A DNA stretch of 64,000 nt, from NCBI GenBank assembly GCA_001179505.1, contig CDMY01000656.1, positions 94,636 to 158,635 of the forward strand, in the 5' to 3' direction. The notes beneath the pieces were generated by a model. The model saw nothing but the letters and a program-made list of their open reading frames with translations. It did no database searches and was not told the DNA's origin. Position 1 is the stretch's first letter, and every line of letters begins with the position of its first letter. The DNA comes from Vitrella brassicaformis. Taxonomy: Eukaryota > Sar > Vitrellaceae. Positions 13,701 through 23,200 of the stretch are shown here, in pieces. The position numbers and the translations under genes are program-made.

Positions 13701-16700
13701 CTGAGATGGACAAGATCGCAATGCTCAAAAAGGCAAGACAACGGGACGCTGTCTCAGAGTTCAACGGTGCGCTGACCCACAATCCAATATGTGTGTGCAG
13801 GAGGAGTCCAAGCTCCAGGAGGCGTTGCGTGAGGCCCCTCCCAGTGAGCGCCAGGAGCTGATCGAGCAGCACGAGAAGAACATCAAGCGGCTGCAGGACC
13901 TCATGGAAGAAGAGCAGCACTCACAAGCAGAAGCCCTCAAGGTAGATTGCTTCAAAGCTTTCCTGGCACCGGCTTCTAATCTTGCTGTGTGTTTCGTTCA
14001 GGCTCAGCTCGCCGAGCGCCGCAAGCGTCGTCTTGCTGCCGTGAGCAAACGCACTGAAGCGGAGACAGAGATGATACTCATCCGGAGAGAGCAGGAGAAC
14101 GACGCAGCAGCTCTGCAGCTCGAGGCCATGGCCGAGGCACAGGAGTATCGTGATGACGTCCTGACTGCGCACGAAGAGAACCGACAGAAACGGCTGCAGG
14201 GACGCGAGAACGACATTCACAAGGCGACGGAGAAGCTGCGCGACCACATCCAGGCCCAGCCGGCGGCAGATGAGGGTGAGCGCCAGGCGCTGCTCTCTCA
14301 GTGGCGCGCCGAGATCCACACCGCCTGGGAGCAGCACGAGGAGAGCGCACAGCAGCAGGCAGCACAGCTCAAGACACGGCTGGAGGCGAGACGGAAGCGC
14401 ATCGCGATTCAGCAGAGGCAGAAGGCGGCGGAGCAGCGCGCCAAGCACACCGAGGCCCGTCAGGAGCTGCGCAAGGTGGTGGAGGGCAACAAGGAGGCGG
14501 AGCGGCACATCCAGGCTGCGGGCGCGGAGGCTGCGTTGGAGAGTCAGCTGCAGGCGGCCATTCAGAAGGTTGGTTTGCAGAAGATGAAGGAGCAGCAGCA
14601 GGCCGAGATGGAGGAGCTGCAGCACAAGCACCGTGAGGACGCCAAGAAGGCCAAGCAGGAGTGGGAGGCCGAGCTCAGCCGTCTCAAGGAGGAGCTCGAG
14701 GAGGAGAAAGAGGAAGTCAAGGTTGAGGAAGAGGTGCAAATCACCAAGCTCAAGGAAGACCTCGAGGCAAAGTGAGACAGACACACGACAGACATGGACA
14801 CTGATTGATGGGTGAGACACTTTCTTGTGCCCGCAGCTTGGCTGTCGCCACGACACAAGGTGAGAAGGAGCGGCTCATGGAGGAGCACCAAGCGCAGGTC
14901 GCGGAGATCACAGCCGCGATCGAGCGGGAGGAGAACAGGCAGAAGGAGCAGCTCGAGAAGAAGCTCCAGGCTCGGCGTGAGAAGCTCCGAATGCAGCAAG
15001 AGAAGCTGCTCCAACAGCAGCAGCAAGAGATGGCCGAGCGGGAACTGCAGCAGGCCAAAGCATTGGAGGAGCTGCAGCGCCAGCTTGGTCGCCAAGCACA
15101 GGAGAATATGACAGTGTTCGATACGGGAGACTCGGAAGAAGAGGCGTTCGGTCGGCTGAAGGTGCGTTTGGGGATCGGAGCTTGTCAAGACATAAGTGGA
15201 TGTGTCCTGCATGCATGTGTGTGTGTGTGTGTGTGTGCAGGGTATGCTTGAGTCTCGTCATCAGCAGGAGACCAACAGCCGCGTGGCGCTGCACTATCGC
15301 GAGAAGACGGTCAAGCTCAAGGCTGCCATGGATGCCCTCCAAGTCGAGAACCAACACAAAATCGTGAGTGGCATACTCAGACGGTTGTGCAGATGGAGGA
15401 AAGGGCAAGACAGACAGACACGCAATCCGACGAGTGGACATGTGTGTTCAGATGGAGCTCAACAGCCAATACGGCCAACTCATCGCAGGTTCGCACAACG
15501 ATAAGGGCACAGTAAGACTTGCCACTATCCTCCTCTGCTTTGCTCAGAGGCGGAGTCTCAAGCTGAGGAAACGGGCAGCATGGAGCACCAGCTGGCCGCT
15601 GACGATCTCAAGAAGGAGAAAGAAGAAAAGGTATAACACCAGCAGACTGATACCTGCAACACTCTATGTGTGACAAATGGCATCAGTCTGCTGAGCTGAG
15701 AGCTGCTCTTGACGAGGAGTATGAGGGCCGGATGGCTGAACAGCGGCGAGTCATCGAGCTTGAGCAGGCGGAGGACCTCATGACTCTGAGGGAAAACCAG
15801 CTCTTTGAAGTGCTCGGTGGGTAGACACAACAACCAGCGATCATTCATTTCATTTTGTCAACGTGTGTACCGTCTCCCTTGTGTGTCTATCACAGAACAA
15901 ATCGCAAGCTACATCCGGTCGGGTCTTGAGAGCGCCATCAAGTGGCAAGAGGAAGCCGATGAAGGTACACACACACACACACACACGATGCATACGCCCT
16001 CCTGCTGGTACATTCCTTCCTTCTTTTGCTGTCTCCCTGCCCCAGAGAAATCCAAGATTGAGGGCATTCGTCGTCAGAAGCGAGACGAGGCCAAGAACCG
16101 CCTGCAGGAGATCGAGCAAGCCATGAAGCAGAGAGAGGAGGAGGCCCGCCAAGAGATCGAGAAGCAGATGGCCGAGCTGCAGGCCCAGCTGGAGCGAGAG
16201 CGCGAGAAGGCTCGTCAGGCTGCCGAGGAGAAAATGAAGGCTCAGAAGGCGAAGCTGCGGGAGGAGCGCCGCCGCCAGCACGAGAAGAATCTCGAGCGCA
16301 TGAAGGACGCCGGTGGTGAGGTCAAGGACGCCATCCTCGAGCAGCATCAGGCCGAAATCCAAGCGTTAGAGCAGAACCTCGATGTCGAGAGGGCACGGCA
16401 GCTCGAGAAGATGAACCAGCGACTGATCGACCGCAAGCGCAAGAAAGAAGCCGCTCTTCAGCAACAGGTAGCTTCGCGCATACAATGAATCCATCGACAC
16501 ACACCTGGGGTGACTGACTGGGTCTACAATTCAGAAAATGGAGGCGTTGATCAATGAGCGTCGTGAGTTGCAGAAGCAGCAGGAGCAGCTGCAGAAGCAG
16601 GAGGAGCGCGAGCAGAAGAGGAAGGAAGAGATCCTGGCCAAGATCAGGAGGAAGTCCACTATGCGGAGGGTCTCCAAGAAATGGCATGCTTTCGTTCGAG

Positions 16701-18319
16701 AGCGCAGAAAAAGCAGGACATCACCAGCTGCGGCAAAGAAGGGTCACAAACAAGAAAAAGCACAGATACTCACAGCCCACCCCACGGTGCTGTCCTTGAT
16801 GTATGTATGTGTGTGTGGCAGCCCCCGAGTCGCCCAAGCTGCAGAAGAAGGGCACCCGGCACGTGCAGATCATGCTCGAGGACGACGAGGATGAAGAGGA
16901 GGAGCTGATGCCGTCGCCAACCAAACCTCCACCTGCACCAAAGGCCGCACCGACCGAAGAGGACATTGCCAAGATCAAAGCCAGGCAAGAATGCCCGAGA
17001 CACAACATACGGAAACAGCCATGTACCGATTTCTACGCTCTTTGCGTGCAGGGAGCAGCGTCGGGCACAGATAACCAAGGTCGCAGGTCGCGTCAAGACG
17101 CTGATCGGTGCCCTCTTCGTGTCGGCCGACAAGGACAAGGAGGAAGAGGCCGCACCGCCACCGCCGCCCGAAGGTGAAGAGGCCCCCATCCTGGAAAGGC
17201 GAAGCACCCGGCTGGAGGCACAGCTGGCGCTGAGGGAGCTGCCGCTGCTCATTGAGACATTCGACAAGTAATCAAGAAGACACACATACATTTTCTCACT
17301 TGCTGAACATGACCTCGGTCTTCTCCATATGTGCTGAAGGGTGGGTCGTCTGATAATGCGGCTGTCGTCCCTTCTCGGTGCTCTGGGTTCTGAGGGAGGC
17401 GGCCCAGGCCCTCTCCGCTCTCCCAGAGGCGTGACTGGATCCATTCTGGGTGCCCGTGGGTCGACCCTCAACCAGTCGCGAGGCGGCCCTGTCATCGTCA
17501 CGACCTCCGCCGACACAGCGGCCTTCAGGAGACAAGGAAGCGGCGGATCCTCTGCAGCCAGCGGTGTTACCGGTAGTGTGACGAGCCCCCCAGTGATATC
17601 TGTTCCTGCTGGTCAAGGCCTATCTCCTGGGGGGCTCGCAGTCCCCAAGCAGCAAGCAGGCAACAGGCTGGCTGTGGGTCAGCGCTCTCAAAACAGAAAG
17701 GAGTCATCATTTGCCTTCGCGAGTGAGAAAATACCCTGCAAATCGACCTCTGGTCATATGCATCTCGCCTTCTTTCTGTCTCCGCTATGTGATTTATGCA
17801 GTGCTCCCAGGACAAATGGCCCCGGACGAGAGAGCGACAGGGAGAGACAGCCCCGAGCTACGACCCGGTAACACCACCACTAGTACAGGCCGCACATCCC
17901 CCCCACCCCCACCTGCACACCCACCCCCAGCAGTCAGCCAACAGACCACACAACCCGCTGCCGCTGCCGGCAGTGGTGGTGGTGGTGGTGCACCGCCAAT
18001 GATCATAGAACAGCCCCCGGTCGTCCAGAGACACCAGACACGGCCACTGCCCGCTAGTGCCAGCATCGGCGGTGGGGCGGCAGTCCATCGACAGCAGACG
18101 AGAAAGGGGGGTGAGAGACGTGTGCGGACAGCCACTAATGAATCGCAAGTGTCAGCTGACGGCGGCGACCGCACACCGGGGCAGCAGGGGCGGCAGCGCA
18201 GAGACCGGAGGGGCAGCGCCGCATACTATCTGGGAGAGGCGGATGATGTGGCCACATTCATGAAGAAAACTCCCAGCAGCAGCTCCAGCAGTTCCAGCAG
18301 TAATCAGCACCCAAAGTGA
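1..18319 (+). CDS. Giant GCC2/GCC3 Cys-rich single-pass membrane protein with coiled-coil tail (5' partial)
   Basis: The start lies left of the window. The first exon (1-111) reads in frame 3, and reading continues through dozens of exons to a TGA at 18317-18319. The ectodomain (to about 10070) is an array of Cys-rich repeats with motifs such as CPAGxYC and CPPGKYC, the signature of GCC2/GCC3 (ephrin-receptor-like) domains, with many N-glycosylation sequons. One hydrophobic helix (10078-10137) precedes a basic stop-transfer stretch (RNYRKRQ). Then come about 2000 residues of charged heptad-type coiled coil and a Pro/Ser/Gln-rich C-terminus ending in a poly-Ser run. Splice phases were checked for introns 112-253, 295-398, 17268-17339 and 17723-17801. 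Apicomplexan cysteine repeat modular proteins (CRMPs) carry GCC2/GCC3 domains and act at the cell apex in rhoptry secretion. That comparison is inference, because the long coiled tail is not a CRMP hallmark I know of. The ligand is unknown. Confidence 0.85.
112..253 (+). repeat. Intron made of AC/AG repeats then TG repeats
   Basis: The intron begins GTGAGACAC and carries an (AC)n tract then an (AG)n tract in its 5' half, with TCTC and (TG)n tracts in its 3' half before TAG. The two halves are complementary and could form a long hairpin that brings the splice sites together. The flanking exons join in phase 1 to encode PAG-EYNN. Confidence 0.7.
10078..10137 (+). other. Single transmembrane helix of the giant Cys-rich protein
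   Basis: About 20 uninterrupted hydrophobic residues (WWIVLIVTICVVAMFIVLVS) are flanked by acidic DDIVIAPD on the extracellular side and by basic RNYRKRQWARATKGR on the cytoplasmic side. This fits type I topology: Cys-rich N-terminal part outside, coiled-coil tail inside. Confidence 0.9.
10370..16720 (+). other. Long cytoplasmic coiled-coil region
   Basis: Some twenty consecutive exons encode Glu/Lys/Arg/Gln/Leu-rich sequence with heptad spacing and almost no Pro, Gly or Cys. The few Pro/Gly breaks coincide with a recurring motif (see findings). The reverse strand shows long Leu-rich open frames here, the expected shadow of Gln/Glu/Lys-rich codons. The segment ends near a strongly basic stretch (RRKSTMRRVSKKW, about 16650-16690), followed by an acidic DDEDEEEE patch at about 16880. 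A structural tether or scaffold role at the cytoplasmic face is inferred. Confidence 0.8.
10690..10726 (+). repeat. (GGAC)n tetranucleotide repeat inside an intron
   Basis: About eight consecutive GGAC/GACG units lie just after a splice donor in the giant gene. The acceptor side of the same intron is a (CT)n(GT)n tract ending in GCAG at about 10798. This is intronic simple sequence. Confidence 0.85.
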
Positions 18320-19083
18320 AAGTTCTGTCCCTTACAGATTGCAAAAATCTCGCAGCATGCAGACGTGCCTCATTCTATGTGTGGATTGCTTGTCGGTTTC
18401 TCTGTCTATCTGATTGTGCATGCAGCTTAGCATGAGTGCATATTCTGTGTGTGTAATTGGAAAGGGTCAACTCTGGAAGACCCTGTATTACCTCTTGGGA
18501 AAAGCGGAAGAGCATCGACAAACGAACCAGAGGAAACCGAGTTCCTGCCAAGAGACAACGAGACATGCGGACCGATGGATGCTATGTCATTGTGGCAGTC
18601 ATATGTGTTTGCGCCAATACGTCTCTTTGTCATATCAACGTGTCTGCGTGTCTGCTGGGTGCGAATGATCACGGTAGACACTAGACAAGGCCGGGCTTTC
18701 AGGCAGGCCGTGCATGGACACGCGTGTCTCCAAAGTAGTAAACGTCGACAGCCTGGCGAGGCCAGCGTTTATGAAATGCCTGCGTGCATCTGTGCGTCCA
18801 TGTGTGATGCCTTTTTCCATCCACACTTTCTGTGGTCTGACTTATTGACAAGTCTACACGTAGACCCCCTCTTGTAGATCAATGGCCCATGAATGGTCTA
18901 ATTTGATTGCAACTCATCGGGGGGGATCAGCCCATTGTCAGCCCCCGCCGTCAGTGAACGGGTCATTGGGGCGAAATAGGCACAGATACCTGCATGAATG
19001 GCTGGACGGCTCGAATTGCTACTGCCTCAGGTATGCGTCGGCCGTATGCTGGTGTGGTGGAAGCCTGGCTTTCTTGGCGTCAA
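18320..19083. other. Intergenic, no gene seen
   Basis: This lies between the stop of the giant Cys-rich gene and the stop of the convergent reverse-strand gene. Open frames here are short, lack splice-consistent continuation and show no recognisable motif. It should hold the two 3' UTRs. Confidence 0.6.
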
Positions 19084-20159
19084 TTAGCCCACTGCACTGC
19101 TTGATGTCCACGCCGTCTGCGTCACCATCACTTCACATGGCCTGTACACACACATGAATGTGGCTGTATGAATGGGGCTGTCTATGGCTTGGCTGACCTC
19201 AGGCAGCAGGGTGTAGGGCCTGTGGCGAGGGGCTCTGACGGCCTGGTCGTTGGTCGTGGGCAGCAGCAACAGAGACAAGTAACCGTCAGTCACTGTCAGT
19301 CGGCACACACACACAGCCACGCACATCCGTCCATGTGTCCACACACACGATCCACACACAGTCGCCAAGACATCACACACGTCGTGCAGTGACACACACG
19401 CGAGAGTCCACCCAGTAGGCCTACCTGGTCGGATAATTGCAGCAGCAGGTTGATTCGGATGGCCCTTCCGCGGAAGACAACAAGATCACCCGTTGCTTAT
19501 ACGTTGCCTCGCCTCAGACTCGGCCATCGGCGCACTGCAGTGAGAGCCACAGATGGACACATAACAGAAAGCGATACATCCACTCATTGACAAGTGCCTC
19601 CGTCTGTCTGTCTGTCTGCCTGTGTGTCTGTCTGTCTGTCTGCCTGTGTGTCTGTCTGTCTGTCTGTCTGTATGCCTGCCGGTGTTCTGCTCACCTAGCT
19701 GCCTTCTCATGCGGGAAAAGACTGAACACCCATCTCGTGGCGTCCAACAGGATGTCTGCACGTACAACAGGCGCACCATCCACGCACCTGTCTTGCGTGT
19801 CACGACGTCCTCACATCTCACTCACCTGGCGCGTCTATTTCGATGCGGATGGGATTGTCCCAGGTCCCCTCAGATGGCTCGAAAACGTCCGTCACCAGGT
19901 CATCAGTGAGACGGTTGCGCGTGAACAGCTCCTCTGCGCCATTGTTCACGTAAGTAAAGCGTGGCGGCAACGGTATGATGTCCTCCTTGAACCAGACGTG
20001 TGGGATGGCTGCCCGAGCCTTCACATGCTCTACGATGGCTGCGGTGAATGTCAGGATGCCAGTTTCGTCGAGATATGGCACTCTGAACAGGGAGACCAGC
20101 CGGTAGGGCTTCCGTAGCCTACTCCTCTGCCACACGTCCACCCACTTGTAGTGAATCAT
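19084..20159 (-). CDS. Unrecognised protein, multi-exon
   Basis: The first exon (about 19826-20159) encodes a convincing stretch starting MIHYKWVDVWQRSRL and including IPHVWFKEDIIPLPP and TYVNNGAEELFTRNRL. Further exons encode VVRADILLDATRWVFSLF (about 19687-19795), GDLVVFRGRAIRINLLLQL (19433-19500) and YLSLLLLPTTNDQAVRAP (about 19200-19290), ending with TAA at 19084-19086. The pattern of short beta-like hydrophobic runs is not one I can assign to a family. The exon joins around 19500-19690 do not resolve cleanly in phase, so a small exon may be missing. The start is uncertain because the frame stays open upstream to 20294, but it would then overlap the divergent gene at 20247. Confidence 0.5.
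19601..19675. repeat. (CTGT)n/(CTGC)n simple repeat
   Basis: Imperfect tetranucleotide repeats of CTGT, interrupted by CTGCCTGTGTGT units, lie in a probable intron of the reverse-strand hypothetical gene. On the transcribed strand they read ACAG/GGCAG. Confidence 0.8.
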
Positions 20160-20246
20160 CGCAACCACCACCCGTGTCAACGGAATGGTTTCATGGAATG
20201 TCCTAGGATCGTGTTTACACAGCGGGTCGCGCGTTTCTTTCCCGGC
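20160..20246. promoter_or_regulatory. Divergent promoter interval (87 bases)
   Basis: This is the space between the inferred ATG of the reverse-strand hypothetical gene and the ATG of the forward membrane-protein gene. No TATA-like box is evident. It is too short for two independent promoters with 5' UTRs, so shared or overlapping transcription starts are likely. Confidence 0.4.
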
Positions 20247-23200
20247 ATGCAGCATTCGCGATGCGCCATTTGGGTTATCCTCTTTGGCCTTCATCGGCTC
20301 CTCATTGCCGCACAGGAGGCGTCAGAGAGCCTCTTCGCTTCAATTGGAAGCAATGGAGCTGTCACAGCTGTCGCTGACGCCCCCGCAGCCGACGATGAAG
20401 CCCTTGAAGACGATGAATTCGACTTTGGTACACACAATGAGCAGTGCCACCCCCAGGGCAGAAGTGAGTTTCATTGTCTTTGTGCGTCTTGGTTTCTGTC
20501 TTAACAGGTCCGCCCCAGCAATGGTCACCGAAGGCATACATCTACGCCCACTTCGCGCGATTCAAAGACTCTGAGGATGATGAAACAGAGGGCGCTGCGA
20601 ATATACAGTCCCCGAAGTCAACTTCAGAGGAGGAGGAGACGTCTCAGACGGACCATCTGAATGGGGCTTCACTGCCTGATCCGAATGTGCAACGACGGCC
20701 GAAAGACGCTAATGCTACAATGGAGGAGCCCCCTGTCGAGATCAACGATGAAGAAGAAGAAGAGTTTGAGTACGACACAAGCGAGTCCGTCGACCAACCC
20801 CTACCCCTCCGCCCATCACCAGCTCCTCAGCCATCAGACGAACCGCCGCCATTGAATGGAGATGGAGTGGCGCAGCACGATAACACCACTGAAGACAGTG
20901 CCACCGATGGCAGCCGAGGCCCCAGCACCATGTCGATTATCACATCCTTTCTGTGGTGGCTCTTCCATTGCATCATCTGGTGGCTGACGAGGGCCATGAC
21001 ATGCGTCATGCTGGGATGGACGGGCGCAGAGGTCGTGGGCTTCGTTATGGCTCTGCCCAGGTCGCCATTGGGGTCGCCCGGCGCCGCTGATGGCGACAAG
21101 GGCGATGAGGGGACACAGCAGGGCACATCGCAGTCGCAGCAGGACAGTGAGGGAGGCAGCTCTTCCTTGCAGCCCGAAGTTCTCGACCGATTTACTCTGG
21201 CCCTCACATTCGCGTGCAACATCTGGTGGGCTTAAGGGATGCCGGGAACGTACTACATGCATGTATGTATATCGCGTGTCGTGTTTGGTCATTCATGGTC
21301 AGGTGTTTCTGTTCGGTGAATTTCTACAAGGTGGGCTTTGTGGTTGCACTGGTGGTCGCTGCCATCAAGACCGGAAGCAGCGTCGAGTGGCAGGTCCGTA
21401 CGTCACGTGGGCTTGATTGACATTTCCCGCTATCTGTCTGCGCTTTATTCTCGTGTGTTGCCTATCTGTCTGTCTGTCTGTCTGTCTGTAAGTGGATCAC
21501 CGGTGTGGTGGCTCTGTACATATTCGGCCAGCTACTTGGGTACGATTGGCTCCTGCAGCCCATTCCCTATGTTCCCATCTTCTCGGTCAGCTGGCCACAC
21601 AGATCACCAGTGATGATTGAATGCCCCTATCTACCTGTCCATATCTCCCTCCCTCCCTCCCTCCCTCCCTGTGTGTATGTTGCAGCTGGTAGTACGGTCC
21701 CTTGTGGCTTTCATCAACGCAGTCATGCTGCGTGACCTCGTCGCACCGCCCTCATCCACCACCAGCCGCCAGTGGGCGGACTTCTGCCGCTCGTACGACG
21801 CCTCCTTTCTAGCTGCCAACCCGGCCATCGCCAGGCAGGCCAAGGAAGACAAGGACACGGGCGATGGCCGGCCAATATACCAAAACCAATATGATGATGG
21901 TATTAGAGGGGTGAAGGAGAGAAAGGGGTAGGTCGACCCAGGTGTATGTGTTTGTATGTGTGTGTGTGTATGTGTGTGTGATAGGTCTTGGTATAGGGTT
22001 CAACAGCCCCTGGGTGCTGGTGAGTTCTTGGCTGCTCTTCGCCTATTGGATGAACGTGCTGACCTCCCTGATCATCGCCTTCGACATTGCAGTCTCGTTG
22101 GGCTTCACTGTGTGGATCACACAGGTGGGCAGGGCACAACCTGTCTCTCCTTCTCTTCTTTACACCTGTGTGTGTGCGTGAATCATAATATGCCTGCATT
22201 GCAGCCTACCTACATGCTTCGCAAGCTGATAGCCGACGAGGGGATGCGGTCATGCTGGTCCTTCACCTTCCTCCTCCACGTCATCATCCTCACACTCATA
22301 GACCTACCGTGGATCTCCACACCAAGGGTACCCACACACATACACATACATACGCCTCAACAACAGAAAACCCACCCAAATTCCTCCTGCCCCCCTCTGT
22401 GTGTGCAGGCGTGGCGAGATGCGTATTGGCGCTTCCCCGAATCATTCCAGCGGGCCACCCGCGCCACACAGCATCACCATTTCCACTTCCACCACTGGAT
22501 GCCCAAGATGCCCAAGAAAGCCCTCACAGCCGACACACCTAGGAGTAGCAACAGCACCCTGACGGCCGCCACCGACGACGGCCAACAGCAGCCCCTTTCG
22601 GCCACACCAACCCACCGCACACTCGAAGACTTCTTGGACGAGATCTCGATTGCGCGGTTCAACCAAACAGCGCTTCTCGGCTCTGGGCGGGACGGCAGTG
22701 GATATTCTTTTCACTACCACACGCACCGGGACGTTCCTCCTCACCTCTCTCTACCCCTCCCGAGCAGCATCGACCTTGACAGTCTCATCAACATGGCGGC
22801 CCTCCAGGACACCCTGCAGCTGACCCTCATGGCCGGCCTGGTGAGAGACATGTCTCACCTGCCATATCCCAACCTGGGCGGCATCAAAGTCCCACGCCAG
22901 CTGTCGGCGTCGCTTCAGTTCCCTAGGGCGTTCAACATGGACCCCTTCTTTGTGGAGATGTGGACCGAGCTCCCGTTGCCGGTGTGGAGCTCCTACCGGG
23001 CGGCGGTGGCGCTGCTGGGTCTGGTCATATGTGCGGTGATGGCCACACGGCGGTATGGGTATTGGGTTGACGGGCCGCACACGCTCATGCAGCCCGGGAC
23101 GCTGTTCTGTCTCAACGAAATTGTCTTTATCGGTGGGTCTTTTTGTGCACTTTTGGGCAGATCAGATGAAAAAGGGCCTCCCTCCTGGACGGGAGACTGA

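Noticed and set aside
13921-14856. Long Leu-rich reverse-strand open frame (311 codons), and similar ones at 11634-12014 and 15850-16362
   Set aside because: They are exact antisense shadows of Gln/Glu/Lys-rich coiled-coil exons, lack splice logic on the minus strand, and the composition is explained by reverse-complemented CAG/GAG codons.
19601-19675. Regular short repeats considered as a CRISPR-like array
   Set aside because: They are contiguous CTGT/CTGC tetranucleotides without unique spacers, in a eukaryotic intron.
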